Shown here: positions 10,824-22,060 of the stretch, one piece after another | Layout of the letters: every line of letters begins with the position of its first letter | Numbering within the stretch: the first letter of the stretch is position 1 | NCBI RefSeq assembly: GCF_013368755.1 | Contig: NC_049561.1 | Span: 7,130,001 to 7,194,000 of the forward strand | Direction: 5' to 3' | Source: Talaromyces rugulosus | Lineage: Eukaryota; Ascomycota; Eurotiomycetes; Eurotiales; Trichocomaceae | DNA length: 64,000 nt | Made by a program: the position numbers and the translations under genes | The notes under the pieces: model-generated | Database searches by the model: none | The model's input: the letters and a program-made list of their open reading frames with translations, nothing else | Told to the model about the DNA's origin: nothing

Positions 10824-11308
10824 CGAGTGATACCCATGGAGCGACATAACTTGTACATAATAATCCACTTCAACAAAAAGCAACGGCACATATGCACTTG
10901 ACTAGAACTTACTGGTTTTTTCTTCCCTCTTCTTCCATGCCCAAAAAACAAACTTGCAATTACTCATATCGCCCTAGAGAGTGTGTGCACAGTGTTTGGC
11001 ATTCGGAGAGGACGGAGAGTTCTGTCTCCCGAAAGCAGCGTCGGGCTTTTCTAACTCCCGAGCCTGTCCATTCTCCATTGGCCGAACCAACATCGATCGA
11101 ACTGAAAATCGTACATTGGCCACATAAAAATATTTATTAAAGATCGTCGTTCCTTAATCTAGCAGGTGCTCTGCTGTCGATCGGCGATTGGAGATTTCAA
11201 CGGCAACGATCGTTGGGCTGAGAACCATAAATAGGCCGGAGACGTCACCCGATTTTTGCTTGTAAGGTATCCGAATATCCTCGGTCACGAATATATCATT
11301 CCTCGTCA
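10824..11308. promoter_or_regulatory. Upstream region of the second monooxygenase
   Basis: No coding frame is supported. A TATA-like cataaatagg lies near 11226, about 80 bp before the ATG at 11309. Confidence 0.4.
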
Positions 11309-12547
11309 ATGTCGTCTTATCAGCCACGGATTGCTATTATTGGCGCTGGCCCTGCCGGACTGACTCTTGGTGTCCTACTGCACAAGCATGGCATCCCATT
11401 CACCATATTTGAGCTTCGTCAAGAGCCCACCGAAGAAGAACTCCTAAAGCCTGCTGGATCACTTGATCTTCACGAGGAATCCGGCATTGCTGCTATAAAA
11501 GAATGCGGCCTGCTTGAAGAATTCGCCTCATTTACGGGAGACTGTACCGAGGCAGATCGGGTTTGCAACATGTATGGGGATCTACTATACGCGGATGAAG
11601 GAGAACTGGCAAAGCGCCCTGAGATCGCTCGACCGAAAATTATCAAACTCTTACTGTCAAATCTACCAGCTTCATCAATAAAGTGGGGCCACAAACTGAT
11701 GAGCGTCAAGGCCTCTGGTTTATCTGACCCGGCAGAGACTGAACTTGATTTCGGCGAACATGGTAAAGATACCTTTGACCTTGTCATTGGTGCCGACGGA
11801 GCTTGGTCTAGGGTGAGGGCGTTGTTGACGGAAGAGAAGCCGCACTACGCCGGGATGTATATCATTACCCTGGATATCAGGCAAATCGCCTCAAGGCACC
11901 CACGCTTGGCCGAGTGGATCGGCACTGGCTCTTTGCAATGTCTTGGAAACCGACATGGAATCTGTACTCAACGTTCGATGCAAGGATCGGCAAGAATATA
12001 TATCTTCATCTCGGTAGAGGACGAGCATTTTGCGGCTACAAGCGGTTTGAACAAAAAGACAGCTGCGCAAGCCAAGGAACAGCTGCTTTGCGACAACTCA
12101 CTATTCAGTTTGTGGGGTTCCATGATTAAAGAGCTGGTGGCTGCCGCGTGCGACGATGAGTCGATTTATAAGCCTGGCCAAACTATTGATATCAAGCCGC
12201 TTTACACGCTTCCTGTCGGATATACGTGGGAGCATCATTTAGGCGCAACACTCGTCGGAGATGCAGCCCATCTAATGAACCCACCGGCGGGGCAAGGAGT
12301 CAATCTTGCCATGAAGGACTCATTGATGTTAGCACAAGCCATAATCAAAGCACACGCTATCGTTGACCAGGATCCTGCCTTGTTCCGTGGCACACTAGAT
12401 ACACTGATAACAGACTTTGAGCGGAACATGTCAGTAGCGGCGAAGGAAATTGCTGACATGACCATGAAGATAAATGACATCCAATTCGGTTCTGATGACG
12501 CCGCTACAGTCATGGCGAACTTTTTTAGAAGCTGTGGGGAGTCTTGA
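11309..12547 (+). CDS. FAD-dependent monooxygenase, TetX-like
   Basis: An intronless 412-residue flavoprotein. The dinucleotide motif IIGAGPAGLTLG lies at residues 10-21, the DG motif IGADGAWSRVR at 160-170, and the FAD ribityl-binding GDAAHLMNPPAGQGVNLAMKD begins near 317. This is the single-component class A flavin monooxygenase set, closest in style to TetX-like and fungal aromatic hydroxylases of 380-420 residues. It would use NAD(P)H and O2 to hydroxylate a small aromatic or polyketide-derived substrate in the cytosol. It lies directly after the methyltransferase and before an MFS pump, all on the plus strand, so it is likely a tailoring enzyme of the same set. No membrane segment is seen. 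The substrate cannot be told from sequence. Confidence 0.92.
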   Translation: MSSYQPRIAIIGAGPAGLTLGVLLHKHGIPFTIFELRQEPTEEELLKPAGSLDLHEESGIAAIKECGLLEEFASFTGDCTEADRVCNMYGDLLYADEGELAKRPEIARPKIIKLLLSNLPASSIKWGHKLMSVKASGLSDPAETELDFGEHGKDTFDLVIGADGAWSRVRALLTEEKPHYAGMYIITLDIRQIASRHPRLAEWIGTGSLQCLGNRHGICTQRSMQGSARIYIFISVEDEHFAATSGLNKKTAAQAKEQLLCDNSLFSLWGSMIKELVAAACDDESIYKPGQTIDIKPLYTLPVGYTWEHHLGATLVGDAAHLMNPPAGQGVNLAMKDSLMLAQAIIKAHAIVDQDPALFRGTLDTLITDFERNMSVAAKEIADMTMKINDIQFGSDDAATVMANFFRSCGES

Positions 12548-13792
12548 CAATAGATAGAAACAGATAATAGTCGTGTCAACTACTTGTTGCACATGTTTTT
12601 TTTTAAGATAGCGTCCTATTGATTTTAGATGTCGGAGGCATGAATAGTAAAATAATTCCATGTTAAGCTTGATTTTATATAAGCTCCTTCAGAAACTATA
12701 GATGATCTTTATTACAATATAAAACAGAGATATTAAATTTATAAGGAGTCAACTGTTATTTTAAAAACTTAAAGGGTCAACAAAGTTTTTATGTCTAGGA
12801 TAATACGATTACAATTATATTGCTGTATTCTAGACAACATTGAACCAATAATAATTGTCTTTTTTTCTTGCATTAGAAAGTGTTTATATAATAAAATATT
12901 ACGAAGATAGTTATAAGCTGTAAAGTCAAGGAATAGTTACCTGATATGGCTATGCAAATACTATTTTACACCCTTCATATTGAAGAGATTGACAACACTC
13001 CGAAGATATGGCAACAAATCGTACGCTTCCGGAACATAAGAACCCCTGTATCACACGGTAAGTAACAGTTCAAAAATATAGAATATAGAACGAGGGAATA
13101 AATTTTGGAAGACACTGAGTGTTGAGTCTACACGTCTGCTTCTAATAGAAACCCATCAACTGTCTGAATTATGTAAGACCTCCACAGTTCGTTCACGACG
13201 TACTCCCTACATAATTGTCTTTAGGACCCCTTTCAGATGAAAATAATTTGGTGTTTTCCAATCAGCAATAGGATGGCACGATTCCTGACTAGATTAGAAT
13301 ATCAGAACGGATTGTCATACTAGCTGTGAATTATAGTAGGATCAAATGCCCGCCTCGTCTGTATATAATATCTTTATGCGACCAGTGTCTCGAAATAGAA
13401 TGTGAAGAAATACATGAGCGCCACAAATCTCCCATTTCATATGTTTTATGAATGGGAGTTTGCCTACTTTTTGTCTGTGCAATGCGAACGGATTTCGCTG
13501 CCCGAATTCCGGAGATGGGGATGCCACATTGTATGTATGTCAGATAATTTCGCTATTTTAGATTCAGCTAAGATCTCTGAGCTAAGAAGGGTAAGATTCC
13601 GCCTTGAACGGATTTTAATCTCGAAACTCCGCATCTTAGTGCTGGTTCGAGTTGCAAGGGTCCCCGAGGCTCCGGCGAGCCTTGATGAGAGACTACTTAA
13701 AGCTGCCCATCTGGGTATTTTGGTGCCTATTCCTCAAAGAACTCCTGTTGGCAACTTATACCTTGGTTTTATTATCATCCATTCTCGACACA
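12548..13792. other. AT-rich intergenic
   Basis: About 1.2 kb, strongly AT-rich in its first half. An open frame at 13402-13830 overlaps the start of the MFS gene in another frame and has no family features, so it is not called. Confidence 0.55.
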
Positions 13793-15615
13793 ATGGTTGT
13801 GCCAGACGATGGAATGGTGGTGGACGTTAAACAAAACGATTCGTCCAAGCCTTCGACCTTGGACCGCCCTAATGTCAATAGCGTTGGTGACAGCGATAGT
13901 GTTTCCCTAGAAAAACAATACCAACCTACTCAGACTATAACCGACGATGAATATCCGCACGGAGTGAAACTGGTAATACTGGCAGGGGCTTCTCTCATCG
14001 CCGTTTTTCTGATTGCATTGGACCAAGTGAGTATACCCCTTTCACTTATTCTGACACCGACAACAACATCTGATACTTAACGTATCTAAGACCATCATCG
14101 GCACGGCAATCCCTAAAATTACGGACGAGTTCCACAGTCTGGATGACATATCTTGGTATGCCGCAGCATACTTCATGACCTTCGGCGCTGCCCAACCCTC
14201 CGCCGGCAAGATGTACAAGTACTTCAACCTCAAGTGGAGCTTTCTGGGGTCCATGTTTCTCTTTGAGGTCGGTAGTTTGATCTGTGGAGTTGCGCCTAAT
14301 TCCAAGGCTTTGATTATTGGGCGGGCTATTGCTGGCTTGGGCGGTGCAGGGTTGTCGGTGGGTGGGACAAGTATCGTCTCCTTCACCGTCCCGCCAGTAA
14401 AACGACCAATGATGATGGGCATCATTGGGATGACATACGCTGTTGCTGCCGTTCTTGGGCCGCTTCTTGGGGGCGCATTTACAGACAGTGTCACTTGGCG
14501 ATGGTGTTTTTATATCAATCTGCCGATTGGAGGAATTGCCGCTGTGGCCCTCTTCATCTTCTTCCACCTTCCGACTTCTGCGGTGACTCCACAGATCTCC
14601 TGGGCGAAGAAGCTGTTACATCTAGATCCGGTGGGATTCGCTCTAGCGATGGGGGGCATCACCTGCTTTGCCCTCGCGCTTCAGTACGGAGGAAATACCC
14701 ATCCCTGGAAGAGCGGCATGGTCATCGGTCTCCTCATTGGGTTTGGACTACTCGCTCTCGCCCTGGTAGGATGGGAGCTCTGGCTGGGTGATTATGCCAT
14801 GATGCCGCGGAGACTCTGGAAGCAGCGCTCTCTTTCGACCACCGCGCCTTATCAATTCTTCTTTATGGGGAGCTATGTTGTACTCTTGTACTACCTTCCC
14901 ATCTACTTTCAGAGCATTCTTGGTACTAGTCCTATAAAATCTGGCGTTAACAACCTTCCCCTCGTAGTTGCGGCGGCTGTGTTCGCACTCGCCGGCGGAG
15001 CTGTCGTTATGGCTACAGGTCGTCCGCAACAGGTCATGTTCGTCGGCTCGATGCTTTCCACCGCTGCAATTGGCCTGATCTATACTCTTGATATTGGTAC
15101 CTCGACTGGGAAGTGGGTTGGCTATCAAGTCTTTACCGGGGCCGCGATGGCCTTCGCTATAATGCATGGCTTGAGTATTGCCCAAGCCAACGCAGGCATT
15201 GAAGACCTAACAGCTGTCACCGCCAACCTTCTGTGTAAGTACCCATCTCCATTTTTATCTGCGCACTGCTCAAAGAAGCTAACCGACATGCTGCACAGTC
15301 TTCCAGACAATTGGAGGTGCATTCAGCACCTCAGCAGGACAGTCAGCCTTCGTCAATCGAATGCTTGCCACTCTTCCCAGGACAGCTCCAGAAGTGAACC
15401 CAGGGCTGGTGCTTCTGACAGGCGCCTCAGAGCTGCATAATGTGTTCCCGCCGGATATGCTTCCTGGAGTGCTAGAGGCATATATGGTCGGTATCAAGGC
15501 GGCCTTTGCAGTCGCACTCGCTTTTTCTGGTGTTGCATTCATATGTACTTTAGCTATTCCAATGAAAAGGCTTCCAAGTCATGCATCAGGTGATGCTGCT
15601 ATGGTCATGGGCTAA
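13793..15615 (+). CDS. MFS efflux transporter, DHA2 (14-helix) type
   Basis: Three exons: 13793-14026, 14091-15234 and 15299-15615, giving 564 residues. Introns start GTGAGT and GTAAGT and end AAG/CAG. Helix 1 carries the motif LDQTIIGTAIPKITDEF, followed by WYAAAYFMT, GRAIAGLGGAGL (motif A/B region) and the antiporter motif GPLLGGAF, the diagnostic order for 14-TM drug:proton antiporters such as fungal toxin pumps. It sits in the plasma membrane and exports hydrophobic compounds. As last gene of the plus-strand run it is the natural exporter or self-protection gene of the cluster. The ATG at 13793 is chosen because it gives the usual hydrophilic tail (DVKQNDSSKPST). An upstream in-frame ATG at 13652 would add an unusual hydrophobic stretch. 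Confidence 0.92.
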
Positions 15616-17205
15616 TTTGCGGATACGACGGGGGTAGACCGCCCGCCCACCCTTTGTTATGGCGAGCGTAGTCTTCACTACAATGTCCTGCAATGTCGCA
15701 CGCTGGGAGTGGCGTTGTTCCTGCGGTGTGGCCTGCTAAGAAATAAAAATGTCCCCGGAGTTAGAGATTGGGAGTGGGTTTCTGTCGTGGAAATTTAGAG
15801 TCTGGCATAAAACAAATAATGTAGTTTATTTTCTAGAAGTTATATTATTAATTCAATTTTTTGAACACCATACTACCTCGATCAGGATCTCATGGAGGCT
15901 AATAGTACAAAGTCAGCTATTACACTGTCGTAGTCTGAACAACCTAGGCGAAAACTCAGTACTGATGTTGGCTAGTAGCGACTGTCAACTACTGAAATGA
16001 AGTCCAGGAGATGTAGCCTACTTGTACTAGGCAACGAAAATAGCTACGCAGGAAGTTCAAATTTGCTGCTTAAGATGTGCCTCGTATGTCTTCAGCTGAC
16101 GGATCTGATCTGAGACCTCAGCCACTAGTCACTGCTGGGAAGAACGAGGAGACAGCGCTACTCCGTTGCCTAAATGTAACGTACTGTTCAGGGTCTACAA
16201 CATCCACTTGGAAACCATGTGTCGACCTTGAAACCGCTACGCCAAAAAGGAATTCCCTAAAGGGTTTGGATTAAATTGGTCATTTTCAGGCTGACACCAT
16301 GTAACTATATAGTGACGCAAGCTAGCACACGCTGCCCCACCATTTCTTTGAGCTAATGTTAGCGTATTCAAGGTTTTATAGGCACATGTGGATATTACAG
16401 CATCATTCAGGGATATAAATGCATGGCGAGAAGACTCTGAAAGAATATTTACATAAACCATATTTCGGATGAGGATGAATCACGAAAAGGGACCATGGAT
16501 CTTGATCGAAAGGTTACTATTTACTATCGCAAGTGCCGACGCCTCTTTCAACAGCTCGACAGTGGCGCAAACGCCACAGTATTTCGTGTTGCTACCTTGC
16601 CATTGACAATGAGATAATCGATGAATTACGCAAACACCACAGCTAAAAACTAAGCCTAGATTATCCTACTAATGTCAGCCATTCTAAACAACCTCATTAA
16701 TTCACCTAGTGGCAGAAGCTAACAAACACCATGCTTATAGTTTTAAGAAGCGTGACAGCGATGTTGCATCCTGATTGTTAAGCTTTCGTCCCAATATTAA
16801 GCATTATTTGGTCCCAAATCTTGATCGCGAATGGCAAGCATAGAAATTGTCCGCGGCCATGTAGACTTTCCCTTTTTGAGTTCGACCATGGGCACCGATC
16901 AGTGGCTATTCATCCTTTCATGAGCTTGTTTCTAGCTATGCTACTGTGCCATGTGTCGTGTGTGTCCACGCGTCCTGTTAATGATAAAAAGAGACCTTTA
17001 GTAGATAACGAGGCTATTGTGTATATATAGAGTCGTGCTATCCTTCCTTTGAATCGAGTTGACATAGTCACATTCATTCCTTCGGCCAATTTTGGGAGTC
17101 TTTCCTTTTCATTCCGTTCCTCTGGTTAGGTTTTGAAAATCATTAAAACCCATTCACATTCCCTACTAGCCTTATACATATTTGTACACGTTCTATTCAT
17201 TTAGT
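15616..17205. other. Intergenic, 1.6 kb
   Basis: No supported gene. A motif ccgctacgccaaaaagg at 16234-16250 recurs in similar form at 54660. A TATA element for the chitinase lies at 17022-17029. Confidence 0.5.
17022..17029 (+). promoter_or_regulatory. TATA box of the chitinase gene
   Basis: TATATATA lies 177 bp before the chosen ATG at 17206, at a reasonable distance for a fungal promoter with a pyrimidine-rich leader. Confidence 0.5.
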
Positions 17206-18552
17206 ATGCCTTCATTTAGGCTACTATCGACACTTGGCCTCGGACTTGGCTTTCTGGCAAGTCAGGCCCTAACCAGCCCTGTATCATTACCACGACGAAG
17301 CAGCCCAGGTGGTCAAACCGTGGTCTACTGGGGACAAAACGGCGGCGGCACCGAAGAAAACAACGATCTGTCAGCTTACTGCACAGCTAGCCAAGGCATC
17401 GACATCATCGTCCTGAGCTTTTTGTACCAGTTCGGTAACGGAGTGACCGTTCCTGGCGGTTCATTCGGCCAGTCATGCACGGTTCTTGCGACCTCTGGTG
17501 AATCCCAGAATTGTGACAGTGTCGTTTCATCCATCACAACATGCCAGGAAGCTGGTATTAAAGTGCTCCTATCTCTAGGTGGCGGTAATGGTGGCTATAC
17601 TGTTACTTCCCAGTCCGAGGCAGAAGCAATCGGCCAGTATCTATGGGATGCGTATGGCAACTCAGCGACTTCAACTGTCACTCGGCCGTTTGGCGATGTC
17701 ATTGTGAATGGCTTCGATTTTGATATCGAGAACAACAGCAATGGAAACAACCAGTATTACAAATACATGATCTCGACTCTCCGGTCAAACTTCGCCACCG
17801 ATACGGCAAATACGTATTACATTTCTGGAGCACCTCAGTGCCCTCTTCCAGAGCCCAACATGGGTGAAATAATTGGAAATTCTACATTCGATTATATCTG
17901 GCCGCAATTCTATAACAATAACAATTACACGTACCCCTGCGCGCTTGGAATCAATGGCGATGCAGCGTTCAACTTTGATGATTGGGAGACATTCATTGCC
18001 GACACCCCATCATCTGGTGCACAGCTCTTTATTGGCGTGCCAGCTGCCCCGTTAGCTGCGAACGGAGGCACAGCTGGTGAGGTTTATTATGCCACTCCTT
18101 CTCAATTAGCCACAATTGTCAGCTCGGTGGATAGTTATTCCCAATTTGGTGGTATTATGTTGTGGAGTGCAGGCTTCTCAGACTCAAACGTGATTGACGG
18201 CTGCACCTTTGCTCAAGAAGCCGACAGTATCTTATTGACAGGTTCACCCTGCAGCTCCGGGGGTTTTACTCTCACCCCTTCCCTGACTCCTGTTGCTCCT
18301 ACGCCGGCATTCTCCACTTCTACCGGTACAAGTTCACCAACAGGCACAGGGACCCCGGTTCCTGAATATGGCCAAGTAAGTTGACATATTTTTTCCTTTA
18401 TATTTCCCCCATTTCGCTATGATTTCCACGTGGAATTTGTCTAACTTGAATTACAGTGTGGTGGTGACGGTTATACGGGTTCAACCGCATGTCAGTCTCC
18501 GTATGTTTGTGTGAAGCAGAGTGACTACTGGTCGTCATGCCAAGCAGCTTGA
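17206..18552 (+). CDS. GH18 class III chitinase with C-terminal CBM1
   Basis: Exons 17206-18375 and 18457-18552 encode 421 residues. The N-terminus is a signal peptide (hydrophobic [18 protein letters not shown]), so the enzyme is secreted. The GH18 barrel shows VVYWGQN near residue 39, LLSLGGG at 121-127 and the catalytic DFDIE at 171-175 with E175 as proton donor. A Thr/Pro/Ser linker follows the barrel. The second exon alone encodes a 32-residue CBM1 (CGG...YTG...C...C...C spacing), which binds chitin or cellulose. It hydrolyses beta-1,4-GlcNAc chains and may act in cell-wall turnover or feeding. ATG 17206 is preferred to 17182 because it starts right at the signal peptide. A TATA box lies upstream. 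Confidence 0.93.
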
Positions 18553-18838
18553 GCACCTAAATATGACTGCCCGGGTTTTAGGAGGCGTGCCTAGTGGTAA
18601 GAATAATAAGAATACCGCTAGAAAGCTGAGAGTTTGTATTTCTTTCTCTGTATATATTCATAATTTTCCTGGATGGGCGCCCTGAACCATGAGCTTTACT
18701 GTTTCGAAAGCAGGCCATTAATGAAAAATTCAAATATTGTTTTATATACCAATTAATAATTACATGCTGTACATATAAGCGGATATTAACATAATATATA
18801 CATACTGAGTAGTTAACCACAATACTCATCGCCTCTTT

Positions 18839-20840
18839 CTATTCAGCTTGGTTACTTCTCACAACCTCATTCATTACCAGTTCCTCTTGGGTTTCCTGTT
18901 GCACTTCTGGCCTCTCATAATACGGAGCAAAAGTGCTCTTCATTCTCAGTTTCTTGCCGAATAAGTAAAAACAGACTGGAATTGGGACCATGACAACGGC
19001 TAGGCAGCCAAGCAGGGTCGCTGCCCACTGGATACCCATGTTGTTGAACATTTGGCGTGAGAAAAGAGGAAAGCTCGCAGCTACTATTGAGCGGAAAAAC
19101 GTGTTTGCTGCTAGTGCCGAAGCAGCGCTGTATTGACTTGTTAGATTTGATGTTCGGCAACGGAAGAACGAACGGATATGCAGCACTTACAACATAAGAT
19201 AGGTGTCAATAAGGTAATTGAATAATTGAATGAAAATCATCAAGAGACCAAATCCCGTAAATAAGCCACTGAGTGTTGGTGCAATCCAGGGAATATCGCT
19301 CCTGAACCCGGTCCACCCAAACCAAAAAAGGCCCACAGCAAACAGAACACCACCGACAATCACAGGTGGGAGGCGCCACTCCGGAACCTGGACTCCCCCA
19401 TTAGCAGCCAACTTGGCGCTGTATGCCTTGCTCGAGTAGACAATGTAAGATGCTGCGATAATAATGCCCACAATCATGCCGAATAAGGGCAATCCTCCAA
19501 TTCCAGCATTCATGCCGTGTACTCCTTGAAACACCAAGGTATAAGCGGTTAAAAAGCAGTACAGAAGCCCATAGATAAAACTTAGATAGATCGTGACAGC
19601 TAAGATCAATGGTTCTTTTATCAATAAACGCAGGGGACGGGAGAAATTATTGATAATCAATTCTTGAAAATCCACTTCGATTTCTTCTTGCTTGGCATGT
19701 ATGCCCCAATTTTTGGTGCGACGGCGCAACTCGGATGCCTTTTCAACAAGAACCACAGGTGGGTATGATTCTTTTAGGAAAACGAGATTGAGCACGAATG
19801 CAGTATATCCCATTATAGCGGGAATGTAGGCTGTCCAGCGCCAGCCCAGATAAGATAGGTTGATAAAACCACCGATGAACGGTGCCAACATCGGGCCCAA
19901 AAATACGGTGCAGGAAAACATAGCGACTGCTGTGCCACGTGTGCGGCTGTTATAGATATCCGAAAAAACAGCCGCGACGACGGCTAGCGGGCAGCTGCCA
20001 AAGACACCGGAGAAGAAACGAGAAATCATGAGGGTTTGTATGTCCTTGGAAACGGCGACAGCGGTGTTGAAGATGCCAAACCCCAACATAGCTACAACGA
20101 TAGGTAGGCGACGCCCATTAAGTTCCGAGATGGGGGCCCACATTAGAGGCCCAAAAGCATATCCCATGATATATAGCGAGCTGGAAAGAGTGGCAACTTC
20201 AAGACCAACACCAAAGTGCTGCGCAACATACGCGGTTGACGTGCTGAATATAGCCGAATCGAAGGTAGAACATATACTGGTGAAAGCGAGAATGGCACTT
20301 ATATACAGTCTAATCCAAGACCAAAATTAGCACTTGACAAGACTGACAGTCATTATAGGCGCGGTGGCAAAAATAATTAAAGGGCACGTACTTTTTCTTC
20401 AGCGGCCAGTTCTGCGGATATAGAGGATCGTCATCCCCATCAAACTCGACCACATAATCTTCCTGGGCAGGTAGGAGGGGTGGGTATGGCTTGCCAGCCC
20501 CAAACGCCGGTAGCGAGGCCTTGGAAGTGCGAGATTTTATACTTCGACCGACAGTAAGCGCATGCTGCAGTCGTTGAGTTTCTATTCTGCTGAGGGGTTG
20601 AGATCCTGCAGTCCGGAGTCGCTCCAAGTCTACTTCTGTGTTGCGAGACTGCAGCCCATGCAGTTGCGTTGGGTAATCGACAGAAGAGCTCGAGCTTGAC
20701 AATGATCCAACACTGCTGACTGACGATGCCCGTTTTTCTGTCTCTTCTGAGCCCCCCGGACGAGCAGCTTGCGGCTGCCCTGCCTCGGAGCTCTGAGAGT
20801 CAAGGGGTTCGTTATCTGCGCCAGCATGATAGTTGCTCAT
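18839..20840 (-). CDS. MFS transporter, DHA1 type with long Ser-rich N-terminus
   Basis: Read on the minus strand the exons are 20840-20392, 20309-19191 and 19127-18839, giving 618 residues. Introns begin GTACGT and GTAAGT. About 150 residues of Ser/Gln/Arg-rich cytosolic tail precede the DHA1 signature DPLYPQNWPLKKK and helix 1. Later motifs are YIMGYAFGPLMWAPISELNGRR (loop 2-3 motif A region) and FLGPMLAPFIGGF. The third exon holds the last helices and a polar tail. This resembles CefM/multidrug-type fungal DHA1 exporters, an integral plasma-membrane protein. The long tail may be a phosphorylation platform, by analogy. It is convergent with the chitinase, with only about 290 bp between the two stop codons. 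The substrate is unknown. Confidence 0.9.
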
Positions 20841-21460
20841 TGTGGCCGGTAAGCAGAATCGAACGAGGGAGAAAAGGTGTCACAGCGACACAACACGGCG
20901 GCGAAAAGAAAAGTAGATGGTTTTTGTATAGCGCTTCGCGCTGCAGGGCGAACGTAACGTCACCGCATGATGCGGGCGCGATCAGCATCCGATTTAACCG
21001 AGAAGAAGAAAAACTCTCTCCACTTTGCCGCTCGCGGGTGCCGGTAACTGCAATTTGTCAGCACCCGGTATCGCAAAAAACGGGCAATTGGCCAATGAAA
21101 ACCCGTTCCTTTCTTACGCTCACGTCTCCCATACTTACAGCGCTAGCCCATTCCAGTCTAGCATGTTTATTTAGCGGCCGTTCCTGTTTATTACTCATCC
21201 TTTTATCACTTACTCATCAACAGCTGATATACGGAGTGTATTAATGGCGATTTTTCTTTAAAAAAAAAGAAGAAGAAATAAATTCACGGCTTAGGGTGAG
21301 TAGTTAGCCCACTTGGAGATCTCTGATGGAAACCGCAGTGACACCTGGGTTGCATTCGGGCGATCGTTATTGTTCGTATCGGTACGCCGTACTGCACCAT
21401 ACATGAAACATTGAATTTTGCAAACTCGGTGTTTACCGATACGCAAATTTTCGGTATCTC
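20841..21460. promoter_or_regulatory. Upstream region of the DHA1 transporter
   Basis: The plus-strand frame at 20726-21244 overlaps the transporter's first exon and lacks family features, so it is taken as a shadow. No gene is seen here. Confidence 0.4.
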
Positions 21461-21660
21461 TTACGGAAGAGCAAGCAATGCAAAGGCACCACCAACAACA
21501 GGGCGCGCAGCAAAGTCCTGCCAGTTGCCACTGATTGCATCGTAATAATGAGTCAAGGGTGCAGCGTTGACAGTAGCCCCGATCCAGGTAGCAATGGCGC
21601 TGAAGAACTTCGATTGCACATCAGAGGAAGCAATTGCGGCAACAAATGCTTCCCAGTCCA
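21461..21660 (-). pseudogene. Glutaminase A (GtaA/DUF4965-type) C-terminal fragment
   Basis: A 65-residue reading frame after a plausible acceptor (ttttctag at about 21661). It matches the extreme C-terminus of fungal secreted glutaminase A proteins: DWEAFVAAIASSDVQ, a Trp in the following helix, then PLTHYYDAISG and the ending FAARPVVGGAFALLAL. Full enzymes are about 690 residues; no upstream exon can be found in the next 400 bp, which lead directly to the 3' end of the sugar transporter. It is therefore a decayed remnant or a last exon separated from its gene by rearrangement. The fragment itself has no stop codons. Identification rests on recognising the conserved terminal motif, not on a search. 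Confidence 0.65.
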
Positions 21661-22060
21661 CTAGAAAAAGAAAATCAATGTCAGCAAGGACTGGAAATAT
21701 GATCATGTAGAAAGAAAAAAAGTTACCGAGGAGCTTTCACATACCTTTAGTGTAAGTATGTCTAGTGTCTTAAGTAGACACCATATTCGTTGAAAGCAGT
21801 AGAATAGAAGGTACTCAATGTTGTTTGTCTGAACAAGATATGTTGTACTATCTCGCTTGAGTATATGTACTTCGCGTATCGTACTTTCTTGGATAAAGAA
21901 AATCGCCATAACCCTAGCCATCAATTGATAATTATGCATTGCATTTGCAACATGCATATATGTATCCACCACAATTATAATCATCCTGACGAGCTTATAC
22001 ATAATGACTCACTTATACTATCTGTCCGGTTCATTCATGTACACATAAAGATGTTTCCTG
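21661..22060. other. AT-rich spacer between the glutaminase relic and the sugar transporter
   Basis: No further glutaminase-like sequence can be read here in any frame. It contains the 3' untranslated region of the transporter. Confidence 0.5.

Noticed and set aside
13402..13830. Open frame of 142 codons
   Set aside because: It overlaps the first exon of the MFS pump in another frame and has no family features.
20726..21244. Plus-strand frame of 172 codons
   Set aside because: It is a shadow of the Ser-rich first exon of the minus-strand transporter plus its promoter.
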